In this document: positions 40,278 through 49,546 of the stretch, piece by piece | How positions within the stretch are numbered: position 1 is the stretch's first letter | Layout: the number at the start of each line of letters is the position of its first letter | Source of the DNA: Pseudomonas sp. MIACH | GTDB lineage: Bacteria; Pseudomonadota; Gammaproteobacteria; Pseudomonadales; Pseudomonadaceae | DNA length: 64,000 bases | Assembly (NCBI RefSeq): GCF_001269925.1 | Contig: NZ_LHVO01000063.1 | Location: forward strand, 62,001 to 126,000 | Direction of reading: 5' to 3' | Notes under the pieces: generated by a model | Databases searched by the model: none | What the model saw: only the letters and a program-made list of their open reading frames with translations | Told to the model about the DNA's origin: nothing | Translations under genes and position numbers: made by a program

Positions 40278-41216
40278 ATGGAAAAATCCGAGATCGAAGG
40301 GCTGTGGACCCACATTCACTGGCTCTCAGTGCTGGAGGAACACGGCACCTACACCGCCGCCGCCGCGCGCCTGGGGGTGAGTAAATCCGCGGTCAGCCAG
40401 CGCATTTCCGACCTGGAGAAAGCCACCGGCACGCGGCTGGTGACCCGCACCACGCGCAGTGTGCGGTTGACCGATGCCGGGTTGTCGCTGACCCGTGAAG
40501 TGCGCGGTGCCTATGAGCAAATCGCGCGCAGCTTCTCGTCGGTGCGCGATTCCGCCGGGGAGATTCGTGGCCTGGTGCGCTTGACCGCCCCCGTGGCATT
40601 CGCCCGACAACAGCTGGTGCCGCACTTATCGGAATTCCTGCAGCAGTACCCGCAGGTGCGTATCCAGCTGGATGTGTCGGATGCCCTGAGTTCACTGGCG
40701 GCCGAGGGCTACGACCTGGCCGTGCGGCATGGCTTCCAGGTGCCGGAAACCCATGTGGCGTGGAAACTGTGCGACACCGGCTCGGTGCTGGTCGCCACCC
40801 GCGATTACCTGCAACGCCATGGCGAACCGCGCGAACCCGGCGACCTGTCCACGCACAACTGCCTGTTCTACCCGCGCGGCACCGACCAGCCCGCGTGGAC
40901 GTTCGAGCGCGGCAACAAAACCGTCGAACGCCTCACCGTACCCATCGCCGGCAGCTTCGCCACCAACAACAGCGAAGCCCTGCGTGATTCGGCGCTCAAC
41001 CACTTGGGCATCGCCCTGCTCCCAGACTTCAGCGCCCACGCTGCGCTGGCCAGCGGCAAGCTGGTGCAGGTGCTCAAGGCCTGGACACTCAAGGGCGCGT
41101 TTGCCGATGAGATCTACCTGATTCGGCCGTATTCGCCCCATGTGCCGAAGTCGGTGAGTGCGTTGGTGGGGTATTTGAAGGGCAAGTTATCGGGTGGGTT
41201 TCGGTTCAACGGCTGA
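40278..41216 (+). CDS. LysR-family regulator divergent from mmsA
   Basis: 312 residues. A winged helix-turn-helix at about 15-72 (HGTYTAAAARLGVSKSAVSQRISDLEKATG, then a TRTTRSVRLTDAG wing) is followed by the LysR effector-binding domain with QVRIQLDVSDALSSLAAEGYDLAVRHG. It is cytoplasmic and probably controls the divergent mmsA gene from the 108-bp shared promoter; the co-inducer is unknown. ATG 40278 lacks a strong binding site but aligns well with the family start. Confidence 0.88.
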   Translation: MEKSEIEGLWTHIHWLSVLEEHGTYTAAAARLGVSKSAVSQRISDLEKATGTRLVTRTTRSVRLTDAGLSLTREVRGAYEQIARSFSSVRDSAGEIRGLVRLTAPVAFARQQLVPHLSEFLQQYPQVRIQLDVSDALSSLAAEGYDLAVRHGFQVPETHVAWKLCDTGSVLVATRDYLQRHGEPREPGDLSTHNCLFYPRGTDQPAWTFERGNKTVERLTVPIAGSFATNNSEALRDSALNHLGIALLPDFSAHAALASGKLVQVLKAWTLKGAFADEIYLIRPYSPHVPKSVSALVGYLKGKLSGGFRFNG

Positions 41217-41284
41217 GGTTTAGCGCTTGAACAACAGAACTAAAAGTCCATAATAGACAAAATAGTTCTTACCCAGAGGCGCGT

Positions 41285-42220
41285 ATGTCCATCACCCCCC
41301 AAGTGATCAACCAGGCCCAGGCCCGTGAATTGCTCGCTCAAGTCGATGTGCCGCAGATCCTGCGCACGCTGTTCCGCGCCCTGGCCGCCGGGCACGCGGT
41401 GCAACCGGCGCAGCAATTAGTGGCGTTCCCCCACGGCGCCGGCGATTTCATCAACTACCTGGGCGTGCTGGCTGAAGAGGGGGTGTACGGGGTCAAGACC
41501 TCTCCGTATATCGTGCGTGAGCAAGGGCCGCTGGTGACGGCCTGGACGCTGTTGATGTCGATGCAAACCGGGGAGCCCCTGTTGCTGTGCGATGCCGCCG
41601 AGTTGACCACCGCGCGCACCGCCGCGACCACTGCGCTGGCGGTGGAGGCATTGGCCCCGCAAACGGCGCGGCGCCTGGCGATCATCGGCAGCGGCAAGGT
41701 GGCCCAGGCGCATCTGCACTACGTGAAAAATCTGCGGGACTGGCAGAGCATCAGTGTGTTTTCGCCCAGCCTGGCCACTGCCAATACCGACGCCATCAAA
41801 CGCCTGGATCCACGCTTGAGCATCGCCGACAGCTGCGATGCGGCGGTGGCCGACGCCGATGTGATCCTGCTGTGCACCTCATCGGCCGGCCCGGTGATCG
41901 ACCCGTCGCGCTTGAGCAAGCCGGCGCTCATCACCTCGATCAGCACCAACGCCCCGCGTGCCCATGAAGTGCCGCCCCAGAGCCTCAACGCCATGCAGGT
42001 GTTCTGCGACTATCGCCAGACCACCCCCGGCTCGGCCGGCGAGATGCTGATCGCCGCTGAACAGCATGGCTGGGACAAAAACGCCATCGTCGGCGACTTG
42101 CCCGAACTGCTCAGTGAGCAGGTACAGCGCCCGGCCTATGACCGCAACGTATTTTTCCGGTCCATCGGCCTGGGCCTGGAAGACATCGCACTGGCCAATG
42201 CCCTTTGGAGACACTTATGA
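41285..42220 (+). CDS. dauB: DauB: NAD(P)H-dependent anabolic L-arginine dehydrogenase
   Basis: 311 residues of the ornithine cyclodeaminase / mu-crystallin family. The Rossmann motif is RLAIIGSGKVAQAHLHYV, and the family stretches GVKTSPYIVREQGP and CDAAELTTARTAATTALAVEAL precede it. In P. aeruginosa DauB reductively aminates 2-ketoarginine, made by DauA, to L-arginine, completing D-to-L arginine conversion. The gene order dauB-dauA-dauR is the same here. GAGG lies about 8 bases before ATG 41285. It overlaps dauA by 4 bases (ATGA). Confidence 0.88.
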   Translation: MSITPQVINQAQARELLAQVDVPQILRTLFRALAAGHAVQPAQQLVAFPHGAGDFINYLGVLAEEGVYGVKTSPYIVREQGPLVTAWTLLMSMQTGEPLLLCDAAELTTARTAATTALAVEALAPQTARRLAIIGSGKVAQAHLHYVKNLRDWQSISVFSPSLATANTDAIKRLDPRLSIADSCDAAVADADVILLCTSSAGPVIDPSRLSKPALITSISTNAPRAHEVPPQSLNAMQVFCDYRQTTPGSAGEMLIAAEQHGWDKNAIVGDLPELLSEQVQRPAYDRNVFFRSIGLGLEDIALANALWRHL

Positions 42221-43350
42221 GCCACGCAGACTTCATCATCATCGGCGGCGGCATTGCCGGCGCGTCCACGGGTTTCTGGTTGTCGCCGCATGGCAAGGTG
42301 CTGGTGCTGGAGCGTGAATCCCACCCGGCCTATCACTCCACCGGACGCTCGGCGGCGCTCTACACGGCGGCGTATGGCACCCCGCAGGTGCGTGCGTTGA
42401 CCCAGGCCAGCCGCGCGTTTTTCGATAACCCGCCGCCAGGTTTCTGCGAGCATCCCCTGCTGACGCCGCGCGGCGAAATGACCGTGGACTTCAACGGCGA
42501 CGCCGCCGAATTGCAGGCCCAGTACCTGAGCGCCAAGGCCACGGTGCCGCAGGTCGAACGGCTTACGGCGGATGAAGCCTGCGCGCGCCTGCCGATCCTG
42601 CGCCGGGAAAAAGTCCATGGCGCGCTGTATGACCCGACCGCCAGCGACATCGACACCGACGCCCTGCACCAGGGCTATTTGCGCGGTATCCGGCGCAATC
42701 AGGGCGAAGTGCGCACCGACAGCCATGTACTGGGCTTGAGCCGTGACAGCGCGGGACTCTGGCACGTAAACACCCAGGACGGGACCTACACCGCACCCAT
42801 CATCATCAACGCCGCCGGGGCCTGGGCCGATCATATCGGCGGGCTGGCGGGCGCCGCGTCCATCGGCCTGCAACCCAAGCGACGCTCGGCGTTTATCTTC
42901 GCCGGCCCCGAAGGCGTGGATAGCCATGCCTGGCCGATGCTGGTGGCCCTCGACGAAGCCTTCTACATGAAGCCCGACGCCGGCATGTTCCTCGGCTCGC
43001 CGGCGAATGCCGACCCGGTGGAGCCACAGGATATCCAGCCCGAAGAACTGGACATCGCCATGGGCATCTACCAGATCGAAGAAGCCACCACCCTGAGCAT
43101 CCGCCGCCCGACGCGCACCTGGGCCGGTCTGCGTAGCTTTGTGCCTGATGGTGATTTGCTCAGCGGCTTCGACCCACAGGTGCCCGGCCTGTTCTGGGTG
43201 GCGGCGCAAGGCGGTTATGGGATCCAGACATCGCCCGCCATGGGCCAGGCCAGTGCAGCGCTGGTGCGCGGTGAAGCGTTGCCGGAGCCACTGACACGGT
43301 TCGGCCTGGACGCTGGTATGCTCTCCCTCGCCCGCCTGGAGCCCCATTGA
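42217..43350 (+). CDS. dauA: DauA: FAD-dependent D-arginine dehydrogenase
   Basis: 377 residues. The FAD fold starts at FIIIGGGIAGASTGFWL. The YHSTGRSAA loop, PSGFCEHP-like segment (PPGFCEHPLLTPRGEM), DPTASDIDTDALHQGYLRGIRRNQG and WVAAQGGYGIQTSPAMG closely match my memory of P. aeruginosa DauA. The enzyme oxidises D-arginine and other D-amino acids to 2-oxo acids and ammonia and passes electrons to the respiratory chain. The start overlaps the dauB stop, with TTGGAG upstream. Its stop overlaps the dauR start (TGATG). Confidence is high because the whole operon is conserved. Confidence 0.92.
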   Translation: MSHADFIIIGGGIAGASTGFWLSPHGKVLVLERESHPAYHSTGRSAALYTAAYGTPQVRALTQASRAFFDNPPPGFCEHPLLTPRGEMTVDFNGDAAELQAQYLSAKATVPQVERLTADEACARLPILRREKVHGALYDPTASDIDTDALHQGYLRGIRRNQGEVRTDSHVLGLSRDSAGLWHVNTQDGTYTAPIIINAAGAWADHIGGLAGAASIGLQPKRRSAFIFAGPEGVDSHAWPMLVALDEAFYMKPDAGMFLGSPANADPVEPQDIQPEELDIAMGIYQIEEATTLSIRRPTRTWAGLRSFVPDGDLLSGFDPQVPGLFWVAAQGGYGIQTSPAMGQASAALVRGEALPEPLTRFGLDAGMLSLARLEPH

Positions 43351-43976
43351 TGAACAGCGCCGAACACGAAAAAGTCCTGCAGAATTTCCGCGCGATTGCC
43401 GATGCAATCGCCACGCTGTTCTTCCCCCACGCCGAAGTGGTGCTGCATGACCTGCGCACGCAAAAAGTCGATTACATCGCCAATAACCTGTCCAAACGTG
43501 GCATTGGCGACGACTCGGCGCTGGAAGACATGCTCAGCGCCGACGTCAGTAACGTGAATATCGGCCCCTACGAAAAGCTCAATTGGGATGGCCAGAAAAT
43601 CCGCAGCCTGAGCACCGTGCTGCATGACCACACAGGTCGCCGCCTGGCGGTGCTGTGCATCAACCTGAATATCTCACTGTTCGAAAACGCCAAGGCGGCG
43701 CTGGACCTGTTCCTGTCGCCGAGCAAGCTGATCCCGCAACCGGACTCGCTGTTTCGCGATGACTGGCAGGAGCGCATCAACACATTCCTGCATGCCTGGA
43801 TGCGCGAGCGCCAGCTGAGCCTGAACCTGCTCACCCGTGACCACAAGCGCGAGCTGGTGCTGGCGCTGCATGCCGAAGGCGCGTTCAAGGGCAAAAGCGC
43901 CTCGAACTATGTGGCCAACGTGCTGGGCATGGGCCGGGCCACGGTCTACAAGCATTTGAAGGAGCTCAAGGGCTGA
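43350..43976 (+). CDS. dauR: DauR: PAS-like/YheO helix-turn-helix repressor of the dau operon
   Basis: 208 residues. A YheO-type PAS domain at about 8-125 (FRAIADAIATLFFPHAEVVLHDL, VDYIANNLSKRGIGDDSAL, GRRLAVLCINLNISLFE) precedes an HTH_22 DNA-binding segment at about 150-205 (HKRELVLALHAEGAFKGKSAS..NVLGMGRATVYKHLKEL). In P. aeruginosa DauR represses dauBAR and is relieved by 2-ketoarginine. It is translationally coupled to dauA by a one-base overlap. A short REP-like hairpin (43984-44012) follows. Confidence 0.9.
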   Translation: MNSAEHEKVLQNFRAIADAIATLFFPHAEVVLHDLRTQKVDYIANNLSKRGIGDDSALEDMLSADVSNVNIGPYEKLNWDGQKIRSLSTVLHDHTGRRLAVLCINLNISLFENAKAALDLFLSPSKLIPQPDSLFRDDWQERINTFLHAWMRERQLSLNLLTRDHKRELVLALHAEGAFKGKSASNYVANVLGMGRATVYKHLKELKG

Positions 43977-43983
43977 TCAAATA

Positions 43984-44012
43984 TGAGAGGGGGCTTGCCC
44001 TCTCCCACCACA
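43984..44012. terminator. REP-like hairpin between convergent dauR and binding-protein genes
   Basis: GAGAGGGGGCTTGCCCTCTCCC forms a stem and is followed by ACCACATTTTG. It sits in the 55-bp gap between the two convergent stops and probably ends both transcripts. Confidence 0.5.
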
Positions 44013-44031
44013 TTTTGCCCGCGTATGACGC

Positions 44032-44808
44032 TCAATCGCCGTAGATGTCAGCCTTGAAGTACTGCTGTGAAATCTTCTGGTATTCCCCACTGGCGCGAAT
44101 GCCATCGATGGCGCTGTTCAGTTCGCTGACCAGCGCGTTATTGCCTTTGCGCACCGCGATCCCGGCGCCCTCGCCCACGTATTTCGGGTCCTTGAGTTCC
44201 GGGCCGACAAACCCATAGCCCTTGCCGCGTGGCATCTGCAAAAAGTCATTCAAGGGAATGGTGTCGGCGAAGATCGCGTCCAGTCGGCCTGCCGCCAGGT
44301 CCATGTAGATCTCTTCGTTATTGCTGTAGCGCTTGACGTTGATGCCCTTGGGTTCAAACACCTCGGTGGCATAACGGTCGGTCGTGGTGGCGCGCTGCAC
44401 ACCCACGGTCTTGCCCTTGAGGCTGGCGTACTGGTCGTCCACCACGGCACCGTCCTTCATCACCAGGCGCGATGAGGTGAAGTAGTACTTGTGGGAGAAA
44501 TCCACCGACTTCTTGCGATCTTCATTAATGGTCATGGACGACAAGGCCATGTCGATTTTCTTCACCTTGAGGGAAGGAATCAGGCCGTCGAATTCACCTT
44601 CGACCCACACACACTTGACCTTCATCTGCGCACACAGCGCATTGCCGATGTCGTAGTCGAACCCAACGATCTTGCCCTCCTCGGTCTTGGACGCAAAGGG
44701 CGGGTAAGCCGCTTCGATACCGATGCGCAGGGTTTTCTCGGCGGCCAGCAGCTGGCTGGAGGCGATCAGGCCCAAGGCCAGGGCGGTGATGAGGGAGAGT
44801 TTCTTCAT
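44032..44808 (-). CDS. Basic amino acid (LAO/ArgT-like) periplasmic binding protein
   Basis: 258 residues. A signal peptide (MKKLSLITALALGLIASSQLLAA) precedes a type II binding fold: IGIEAAYPPFASKTEEGKIVGFDYDIGNALC, then DMALSSMTINEDRKKSVDFS, then GKTVGVQRATTTDRYA and AGRLDAIFADTIPLNDFL. These match arginine/lysine/ornithine/histidine binders. Next to dauBAR it most likely binds D- or L-arginine for import, as its counterpart beside the P. aeruginosa dau locus may. No permease or ATPase gene is nearby, so it must use another ABC transporter. ATG 44808 is preceded by a GAAACGAC stretch with weak GA-rich binding. Confidence 0.88.
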   Translation of the reverse strand: MKKLSLITALALGLIASSQLLAAEKTLRIGIEAAYPPFASKTEEGKIVGFDYDIGNALCAQMKVKCVWVEGEFDGLIPSLKVKKIDMALSSMTINEDRKKSVDFSHKYYFTSSRLVMKDGAVVDDQYASLKGKTVGVQRATTTDRYATEVFEPKGINVKRYSNNEEIYMDLAAGRLDAIFADTIPLNDFLQMPRGKGYGFVGPELKDPKYVGEGAGIAVRKGNNALVSELNSAIDGIRASGEYQKISQQYFKADIYGD

Positions 44809-45071
44809 GTCGTTTCTCGCGAGTTGTTATTGGTTTTGGCAAGCGTGAAGAAAAAGCTGCAGCGGGATTTCTTGTACTTATAATTCCATACTGGACTTTT
44901 ACGTATCAACCGTCAATCACCACTCGCCAGCCCTTATCGCCCATGACTTTTTTGCACAACGCTCCGGTGTTTTTGAGCGTTTTGCTCTTATTTATGCGTG
45001 CCTATACTCGGTCCAGCCTCTCGATGCACCCGAGGGGTCAGTCCCCACAACAATAATTAAGGACACCGACC

Positions 45072-46754
45072 ATGACCCAGTCCTTCCTGGCTGCCCGGGA
45101 TTTTCTGCTCGCGCACCGTACCGACTACGCCACCGCCGCCCGTGACTTTCGTTGGCCGCAACTGGACGCCTTCAACTGGGCCCTGGATTACTTCGATGCC
45201 ATGGCCGAGGGCAATGCCGCCGACGCGCTGTGGATCGTCGAAGAGGACGGCAGCGAGCAGCGCTACAGCTTCCAGCAACTGGCCGCGCGCTCCAACCAGG
45301 TCGCCAACCACCTGCGCGCCCTCGGTGTGCGGCGTGGCGAGCGCGTGCTGCTGATGCTCGGCAACGATGTGGCGCTGTGGGAAACCATGCTGGCGGCCTT
45401 CAAGCTCGGCGCCGTGGTGATCCCCGCCACCGCCCTGCTCAACCCCGTTGACCTGCACGACCGCATCGAGCGGGGCCAGGTCCGCCACCTGGTGGTCGGC
45501 GAGGCGCATGTCGGCAAGTTCGAGGGCCTGGGCGAGGGTTGCAGCCGCATCTGTGTGGGGGCGGCGCCTACTGGCTGGGTCGCGCACAGCGCCGCTTTCG
45601 AATACCCCGAGCGGTTCGAGGTCGAGGGTCGTACCTTGGCCACCGACCCAATGCTGCTGTATTTCACCTCCGGCACCACTTCAAAACCGAAGATGGTGCT
45701 GCACAGCCACCAGAGCTACCCGGTCGGCCATCTGTCGACCATGTACTGGATCGGCCTGCAACCCGGCGACCTGCACCTGAACATCTCCTCGCCGGGCTGG
45801 GCCAAGCATGCCTGGAGCTGCCTGTTCGCGCCGTGGAATGCCAGCGCCTGCATCTTTATCCATAACGTCGCGCGGTTCAGTGCCCAGGCGTTGCTCGGCG
45901 CACTGGAGAAGTACCGGGTGACCAGCCTGTGCGCCCCGCCCACGGTGTGGCGCATGCTGATCCAGGAAGACCTGGCCAGCTACAAATCGCGTCTGAACCT
46001 GCGCGAACTGGTGGGCGCCGGTGAACCGCTGAACCCGGAGATCATCGAGCAGATCCAACAGGCCTGGGGCCTGCCACTGCGCGACGGCTTCGGCCAGTCG
46101 GAAACCACCGCCCTGGTCGGCAATACGCCGGGCCAGTTGCTCAAGCCAGGGTCCATGGGCCGCCCGTTGCCGGGCTACCAGGTGGCCCTGCTGGACGCCG
46201 ACGGCGTGCCGGGCACCGAGGGTGAAGTCGCGCTGCCGCTGGATATACGCCCACTGGGCCTGATGCTCTGCTACGAAGACAGCCCGGAGAAAACCGCCGA
46301 GGTGATGCGCGACGGTTACTACCGCACCGGCGACACCGCGCAGATCGACGCCGACGGCTACATCACCTTTGTCGGGCGCGCCGACGACGTGTTCAAGGCC
46401 TCCGACTACCGCATCAGCCCCTTCGAGCTGGAAAGCGCGCTGATCGAACACCCGGCAGTGATGGAAGTGGCCGTGGTGCCCAGCCCCGATCCGGTGCGCC
46501 TGGCGGTGCCCAAGGCATTCCTGATCCTGGCCCATGACGCCCCGGGCAGCGCCGAACTGGCCGCGCACATCCTCGCCTTCGCCCGTGAACATCTGGCGCC
46601 CTACAAGCGGGTGCGGCGGATCGAGTTTGTCAGCGAATTGCCCAAGACCATTTCCGGCAAAATCCGCCGGGTGGAGTTACGGCAGATGGAGGTGGCGCGG
46701 CGCCAGAGCGACACACGGGGTGAGCAGGAGCATTTCGAAGAAGATTTCAGCTAA
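45072..46754 (+). CDS. Acyl-CoA synthetase, AMP-forming (medium-chain/ACSM-like)
   Basis: 560 residues of the ANL superfamily. The A3 phosphate-binding motif is LLYFTSGTTSKPKMVLHSH. A5 reads RDGFGQSETT, A7/A8 read YRTGDTAQIDADGYITFVGRADDVFKASDYRISPFELE, and the final catalytic lysine sits in LPKTISGKIRR. It activates a carboxylic acid to its acyl-CoA via the acyl-adenylate. The whole-protein pattern is closest to medium-chain acyl-CoA synthetases, so short/medium or aromatic acids are plausible. AAGGACACCGACC precedes ATG 45072. It stands alone as a transcript. Substrate not determinable. Confidence 0.87.
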   Translation: MTQSFLAARDFLLAHRTDYATAARDFRWPQLDAFNWALDYFDAMAEGNAADALWIVEEDGSEQRYSFQQLAARSNQVANHLRALGVRRGERVLLMLGNDVALWETMLAAFKLGAVVIPATALLNPVDLHDRIERGQVRHLVVGEAHVGKFEGLGEGCSRICVGAAPTGWVAHSAAFEYPERFEVEGRTLATDPMLLYFTSGTTSKPKMVLHSHQSYPVGHLSTMYWIGLQPGDLHLNISSPGWAKHAWSCLFAPWNASACIFIHNVARFSAQALLGALEKYRVTSLCAPPTVWRMLIQEDLASYKSRLNLRELVGAGEPLNPEIIEQIQQAWGLPLRDGFGQSETTALVGNTPGQLLKPGSMGRPLPGYQVALLDADGVPGTEGEVALPLDIRPLGLMLCYEDSPEKTAEVMRDGYYRTGDTAQIDADGYITFVGRADDVFKASDYRISPFELESALIEHPAVMEVAVVPSPDPVRLAVPKAFLILAHDAPGSAELAAHILAFAREHLAPYKRVRRIEFVSELPKTISGKIRRVELRQMEVARRQSDTRGEQEHFEEDFS

Positions 46755-46783
46755 AAAAAGCCCGGTGACGCAGGTCACCGGGC
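46753..46783 (-). terminator. Intrinsic terminator of the glucarate dehydratase operon
   Basis: Arms GCCCGGTGAC and GTCACCGGGC (10 bp, GCAG loop). On the minus strand this is followed by seven T's (46759-46753). It starts 19 bases after the stop of the minus-strand gene and just touches the end of the convergent acyl-CoA synthetase gene. Confidence 0.85.
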
Positions 46784-46801
46784 CAAACGAAGCGACCAGC
46801 T

Positions 46802-48076
46802 TCAGAAACGCGGTTTGACGGTCTTCCAATCCGGTTGATAGCGCTGCATCTGCTTCACGTCGTCGCGCTGGCGAATGCCGCAGCTGAGGTATTGGTCATG
46901 CAGCTTGCCCAGTTGATCATGGTCCAGTTCCAGGCCCAGCCCTGGTGCACGGGTGATCTTCACGCAGCCGTCGACAATCGGCAGTTTGCCGCCCTTGATC
47001 ACTTCTTCGTCCGGTTCTTGCCAGGGGTAGTGGGTGTCGCAGGCGTAGTCGAGGTTGGGCACCGACGCGGCCACGTGGGCCATGGCCATCAGGCTGATGC
47101 CCAGGTGTGAGTTGGAGTGCATCGACACGCCCAGGCCAAAGGTCTGGCACATCTTCGCCAATACCTGGGTGTCGCGCAGGCCGCCCCAGTAGTGATGGTC
47201 GGCGAGTACGATCTGCACGCTGTTCAGGGCCACGCTGCGGCGGAACTCGTCAAAATCGGTGACCACCATGTTAGTCGCCAGGGGCAAGCCGGTACGTGTG
47301 TGCAACTCGGCCATGCCTTCCAGGCCGGGGGTCGGGTCTTCGTAATACTGCAGATCATCGCCGAGCAATTCGGCCATGCGGATCGAGGTTTCCAGGGACC
47401 AGTTGCCATTCGGGTCAATGCGCAGCGGCACGCCGGGGAAGGCCTTTTTCAAGGCCTTGATGCACGCCACTTCATGTTCTGGATCCAGCGCACCGGCCTT
47501 GAGCTTGATGCTTTTGAAGCCATAGGTTTCGATCATCCGCCGCGCCTGGGCGACGATCTGTACTTCGTTGAGGGCTTCGCCCCAACTGTCGGGTTTATAG
47601 GGCGAGTCGATGTGCTCGGCGTACTTGAAGAACAGGTAGGCGCTGAACGGAATCTGGTCGCGGATCGCGCCGCCCAGCAGGTCCACCAGCGGCACATTCA
47701 GCGAGTGCGCCTGCAGGTCGAGAAACGCCACCTCAAACGCCGAATAGGCATTGCTCACTGCCTTGCTCGCATGGGAACCGGGGGCCAGTTCGGCGCCGGC
47801 AATGCTCGCCGGTTTGTGCGCCGCCACGGTGGCCTGCACGATGGCGCGCAGTTGGTTGAGGTTGAACGGATCGAGGCCGATCAGTTGGTCCTTGACCTGT
47901 TGCTGGATCGCCAGCGCCGGGGCATCACCGTAGCTTTCGCCAAGGCCGATGTAGCCGGTGTCGCTCTCGATTTCGATGATCGAGCGCAGCGCAAAGGCTT
48001 CGTGGATACCGCTGGCGTTGAGCAGCGGCGGGTCGCGAAACGCGATGGGGGTGACGGTGACTCGGACGATTTTCAA
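46802..48076 (-). CDS. gudD: Glucarate dehydratase-family enolase-superfamily enzyme
   Basis: 424 residues. The mechanistic residues of glucarate dehydratase are recognisable: the KxK pair Lys192/Lys194 (SIKLKAG), Asp220 in RIDPNGNWSL, Glu245 in YYEDP, Asn268 in LPLATNMVVTD, Asp292 and the base His319 in SMHSNSHLGISL. C-terminal THYPWQEPDEE and GLGLELDHDQL also follow the family. It dehydrates D-glucarate (or a similar acid sugar) to a 2-keto-3-deoxy product. It is about 20 residues shorter than E. coli GudD, mainly in the lid loops, so a different aldarate is possible. It overlaps the upstream MFS transporter gene by 4 bases. Confidence 0.8.
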   Translation of the reverse strand: MKIVRVTVTPIAFRDPPLLNASGIHEAFALRSIIEIESDTGYIGLGESYGDAPALAIQQQVKDQLIGLDPFNLNQLRAIVQATVAAHKPASIAGAELAPGSHASKAVSNAYSAFEVAFLDLQAHSLNVPLVDLLGGAIRDQIPFSAYLFFKYAEHIDSPYKPDSWGEALNEVQIVAQARRMIETYGFKSIKLKAGALDPEHEVACIKALKKAFPGVPLRIDPNGNWSLETSIRMAELLGDDLQYYEDPTPGLEGMAELHTRTGLPLATNMVVTDFDEFRRSVALNSVQIVLADHHYWGGLRDTQVLAKMCQTFGLGVSMHSNSHLGISLMAMAHVAASVPNLDYACDTHYPWQEPDEEVIKGGKLPIVDGCVKITRAPGLGLELDHDQLGKLHDQYLSCGIRQRDDVKQMQRYQPDWKTVKPRF

Positions 48077-49446
48077 GAGGCGGCTCCCTGTGGGCCTGGA
48101 CGCAAGGCGTGATGATGAGTAGTCGGTTTGGAGGTGGGGGGCACACCGGGCCGTGGTGCAGTGCGCGCAAAAAACACCACCACCGCGGCCACCAGCGATG
48201 TCGCGGCCAGGCCGTACAGCCCGCCCTCAATCGAACCGGTGGTCTGCTCCAGCAGGCCGAAGGTGGTCGGCGCGACGAAACCGCCGAGGTTGCCGACCGA
48301 ATTGATCAAGGCGATCACCGCCGCCGCGATGCGCGCATCCAGGTAACCCTGGGGGATCGGCCAGAACAGCGCGGAAGCGGCCTTGAAGCCAATCGCGGCA
48401 AAACAGATGGCGACAAACGCAAACACCGGCCCGCCCATGGTGGACATGAACATGCCGACGGCGGCGATCACCAGCATCAGCGCCACCCACGCCTGCTGGT
48501 GTTTCCACTTGCTGGCCAGGGCGGCGAAACCGTACATGGCGACGATGGAAATCAACCACGGGATCGAGTTGAACAATCCCACCTGGAAATCGCCGAGGTT
48601 GCCCATTTTCTTGATCATGCTCGGCAGCCAGAAGGTGGCGCCGTAGATGGTCAGGGCGATGGAAAAGTAGATAAAGCAGAACAGCGCGATCTGCTTGTCG
48701 GCCAGCAGCTTGAACATCGACGGCCGCACGCTCTGGGTGGCTTCGCGGGCCGTTTGCTCAAGCGCGATGGCCGTCACCAGCGCGTGTTTTTCTTCGTCGC
48801 TGAGCCACTTGGCCTGATGGGGGTGAGACTGCAACCAGAACCACACAAACCCGCACAACACGATGGAGGCAAAGCCCTCGATCAGGAACATCCACTGCCA
48901 GCCATGCAGGCTCAAGCCGCTGACGTTGAGCAACGCCCCCGACACCGGCCCGGAAATCACCGAGGCGATGGCCGAACCACTGAGGAAAATCGCCATTGCC
49001 TTGCCGCGCTCGGCGGCCGGCAGCCATTGGGTGAAGTAGTAGATGATGCCGGGGAAAAAACCGGCTTCGGCAGCGCCGAGTACGAAGCGCAGGATATAGA
49101 AACTGGTCTCGCCTTTGACAAAGGCCATGGCCATCGCGGCCGCGCCCCAGGTGAACATGATGCGCGTCAACCAGGCCCGCGCGCCGTAGCGCTGCAACAG
49201 CAGGTTGGACGGCACCTCGAAGATGGCGTAACCGATGAAGAACAGCCCGGCACCCAAGCCATAGGCGGCGGCGCCAATGCCCAGGTCAGTCTCCATATGG
49301 CTGCGCACAAAGCCGATATTGACCCGGTCGATGTAATTGACGATGAACATCACCACGAACAACGGCAGTACATGGCGCTTGACCTTGGCGGCTGCTCGGG
49401 CAAGCACGCTCGGGTCGGGCGGATTCTGGACGGTATCCAAGGGCAA
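48073..49446 (-). CDS. MFS transporter, anion:cation symporter family (glucarate-type)
   Basis: 457 residues with twelve predicted helices. ACS-family signatures are present: VMFIVNYIDRVNIGFV in helix 1, FFIGYAIFEVPSNLLLQRYGAR, ILRFVLGAAEAGFFPGIIYYFTQWLP and the second-half NSVGNLGGFVAP. Such carriers import sugar acids with H+. The 4-bp ATGA overlap with the dehydratase ties the two together, so the cargo is probably D-glucarate, galactarate or a close analogue. A LysR gene diverges 100 bases upstream. The C-terminal tail ends in a proline/histidine-rich cytoplasmic stretch. Confidence 0.88.
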   Translation of the reverse strand: MPLDTVQNPPDPSVLARAAAKVKRHVLPLFVVMFIVNYIDRVNIGFVRSHMETDLGIGAAAYGLGAGLFFIGYAIFEVPSNLLLQRYGARAWLTRIMFTWGAAAMAMAFVKGETSFYILRFVLGAAEAGFFPGIIYYFTQWLPAAERGKAMAIFLSGSAIASVISGPVSGALLNVSGLSLHGWQWMFLIEGFASIVLCGFVWFWLQSHPHQAKWLSDEEKHALVTAIALEQTAREATQSVRPSMFKLLADKQIALFCFIYFSIALTIYGATFWLPSMIKKMGNLGDFQVGLFNSIPWLISIVAMYGFAALASKWKHQQAWVALMLVIAAVGMFMSTMGGPVFAFVAICFAAIGFKAASALFWPIPQGYLDARIAAAVIALINSVGNLGGFVAPTTFGLLEQTTGSIEGGLYGLAATSLVAAVVVFFARTAPRPGVPPTSKPTTHHHALRPGPQGAAS

Positions 49447-49546
49447 CTCCCAATCATTGTTTTTTTAGGGACGTGCCGATCATGGACGCCGGGGATTGTT
49501 CCCGTCTAATCTAACTTGGCATTCGATTGATACCTGGATTAGATCA

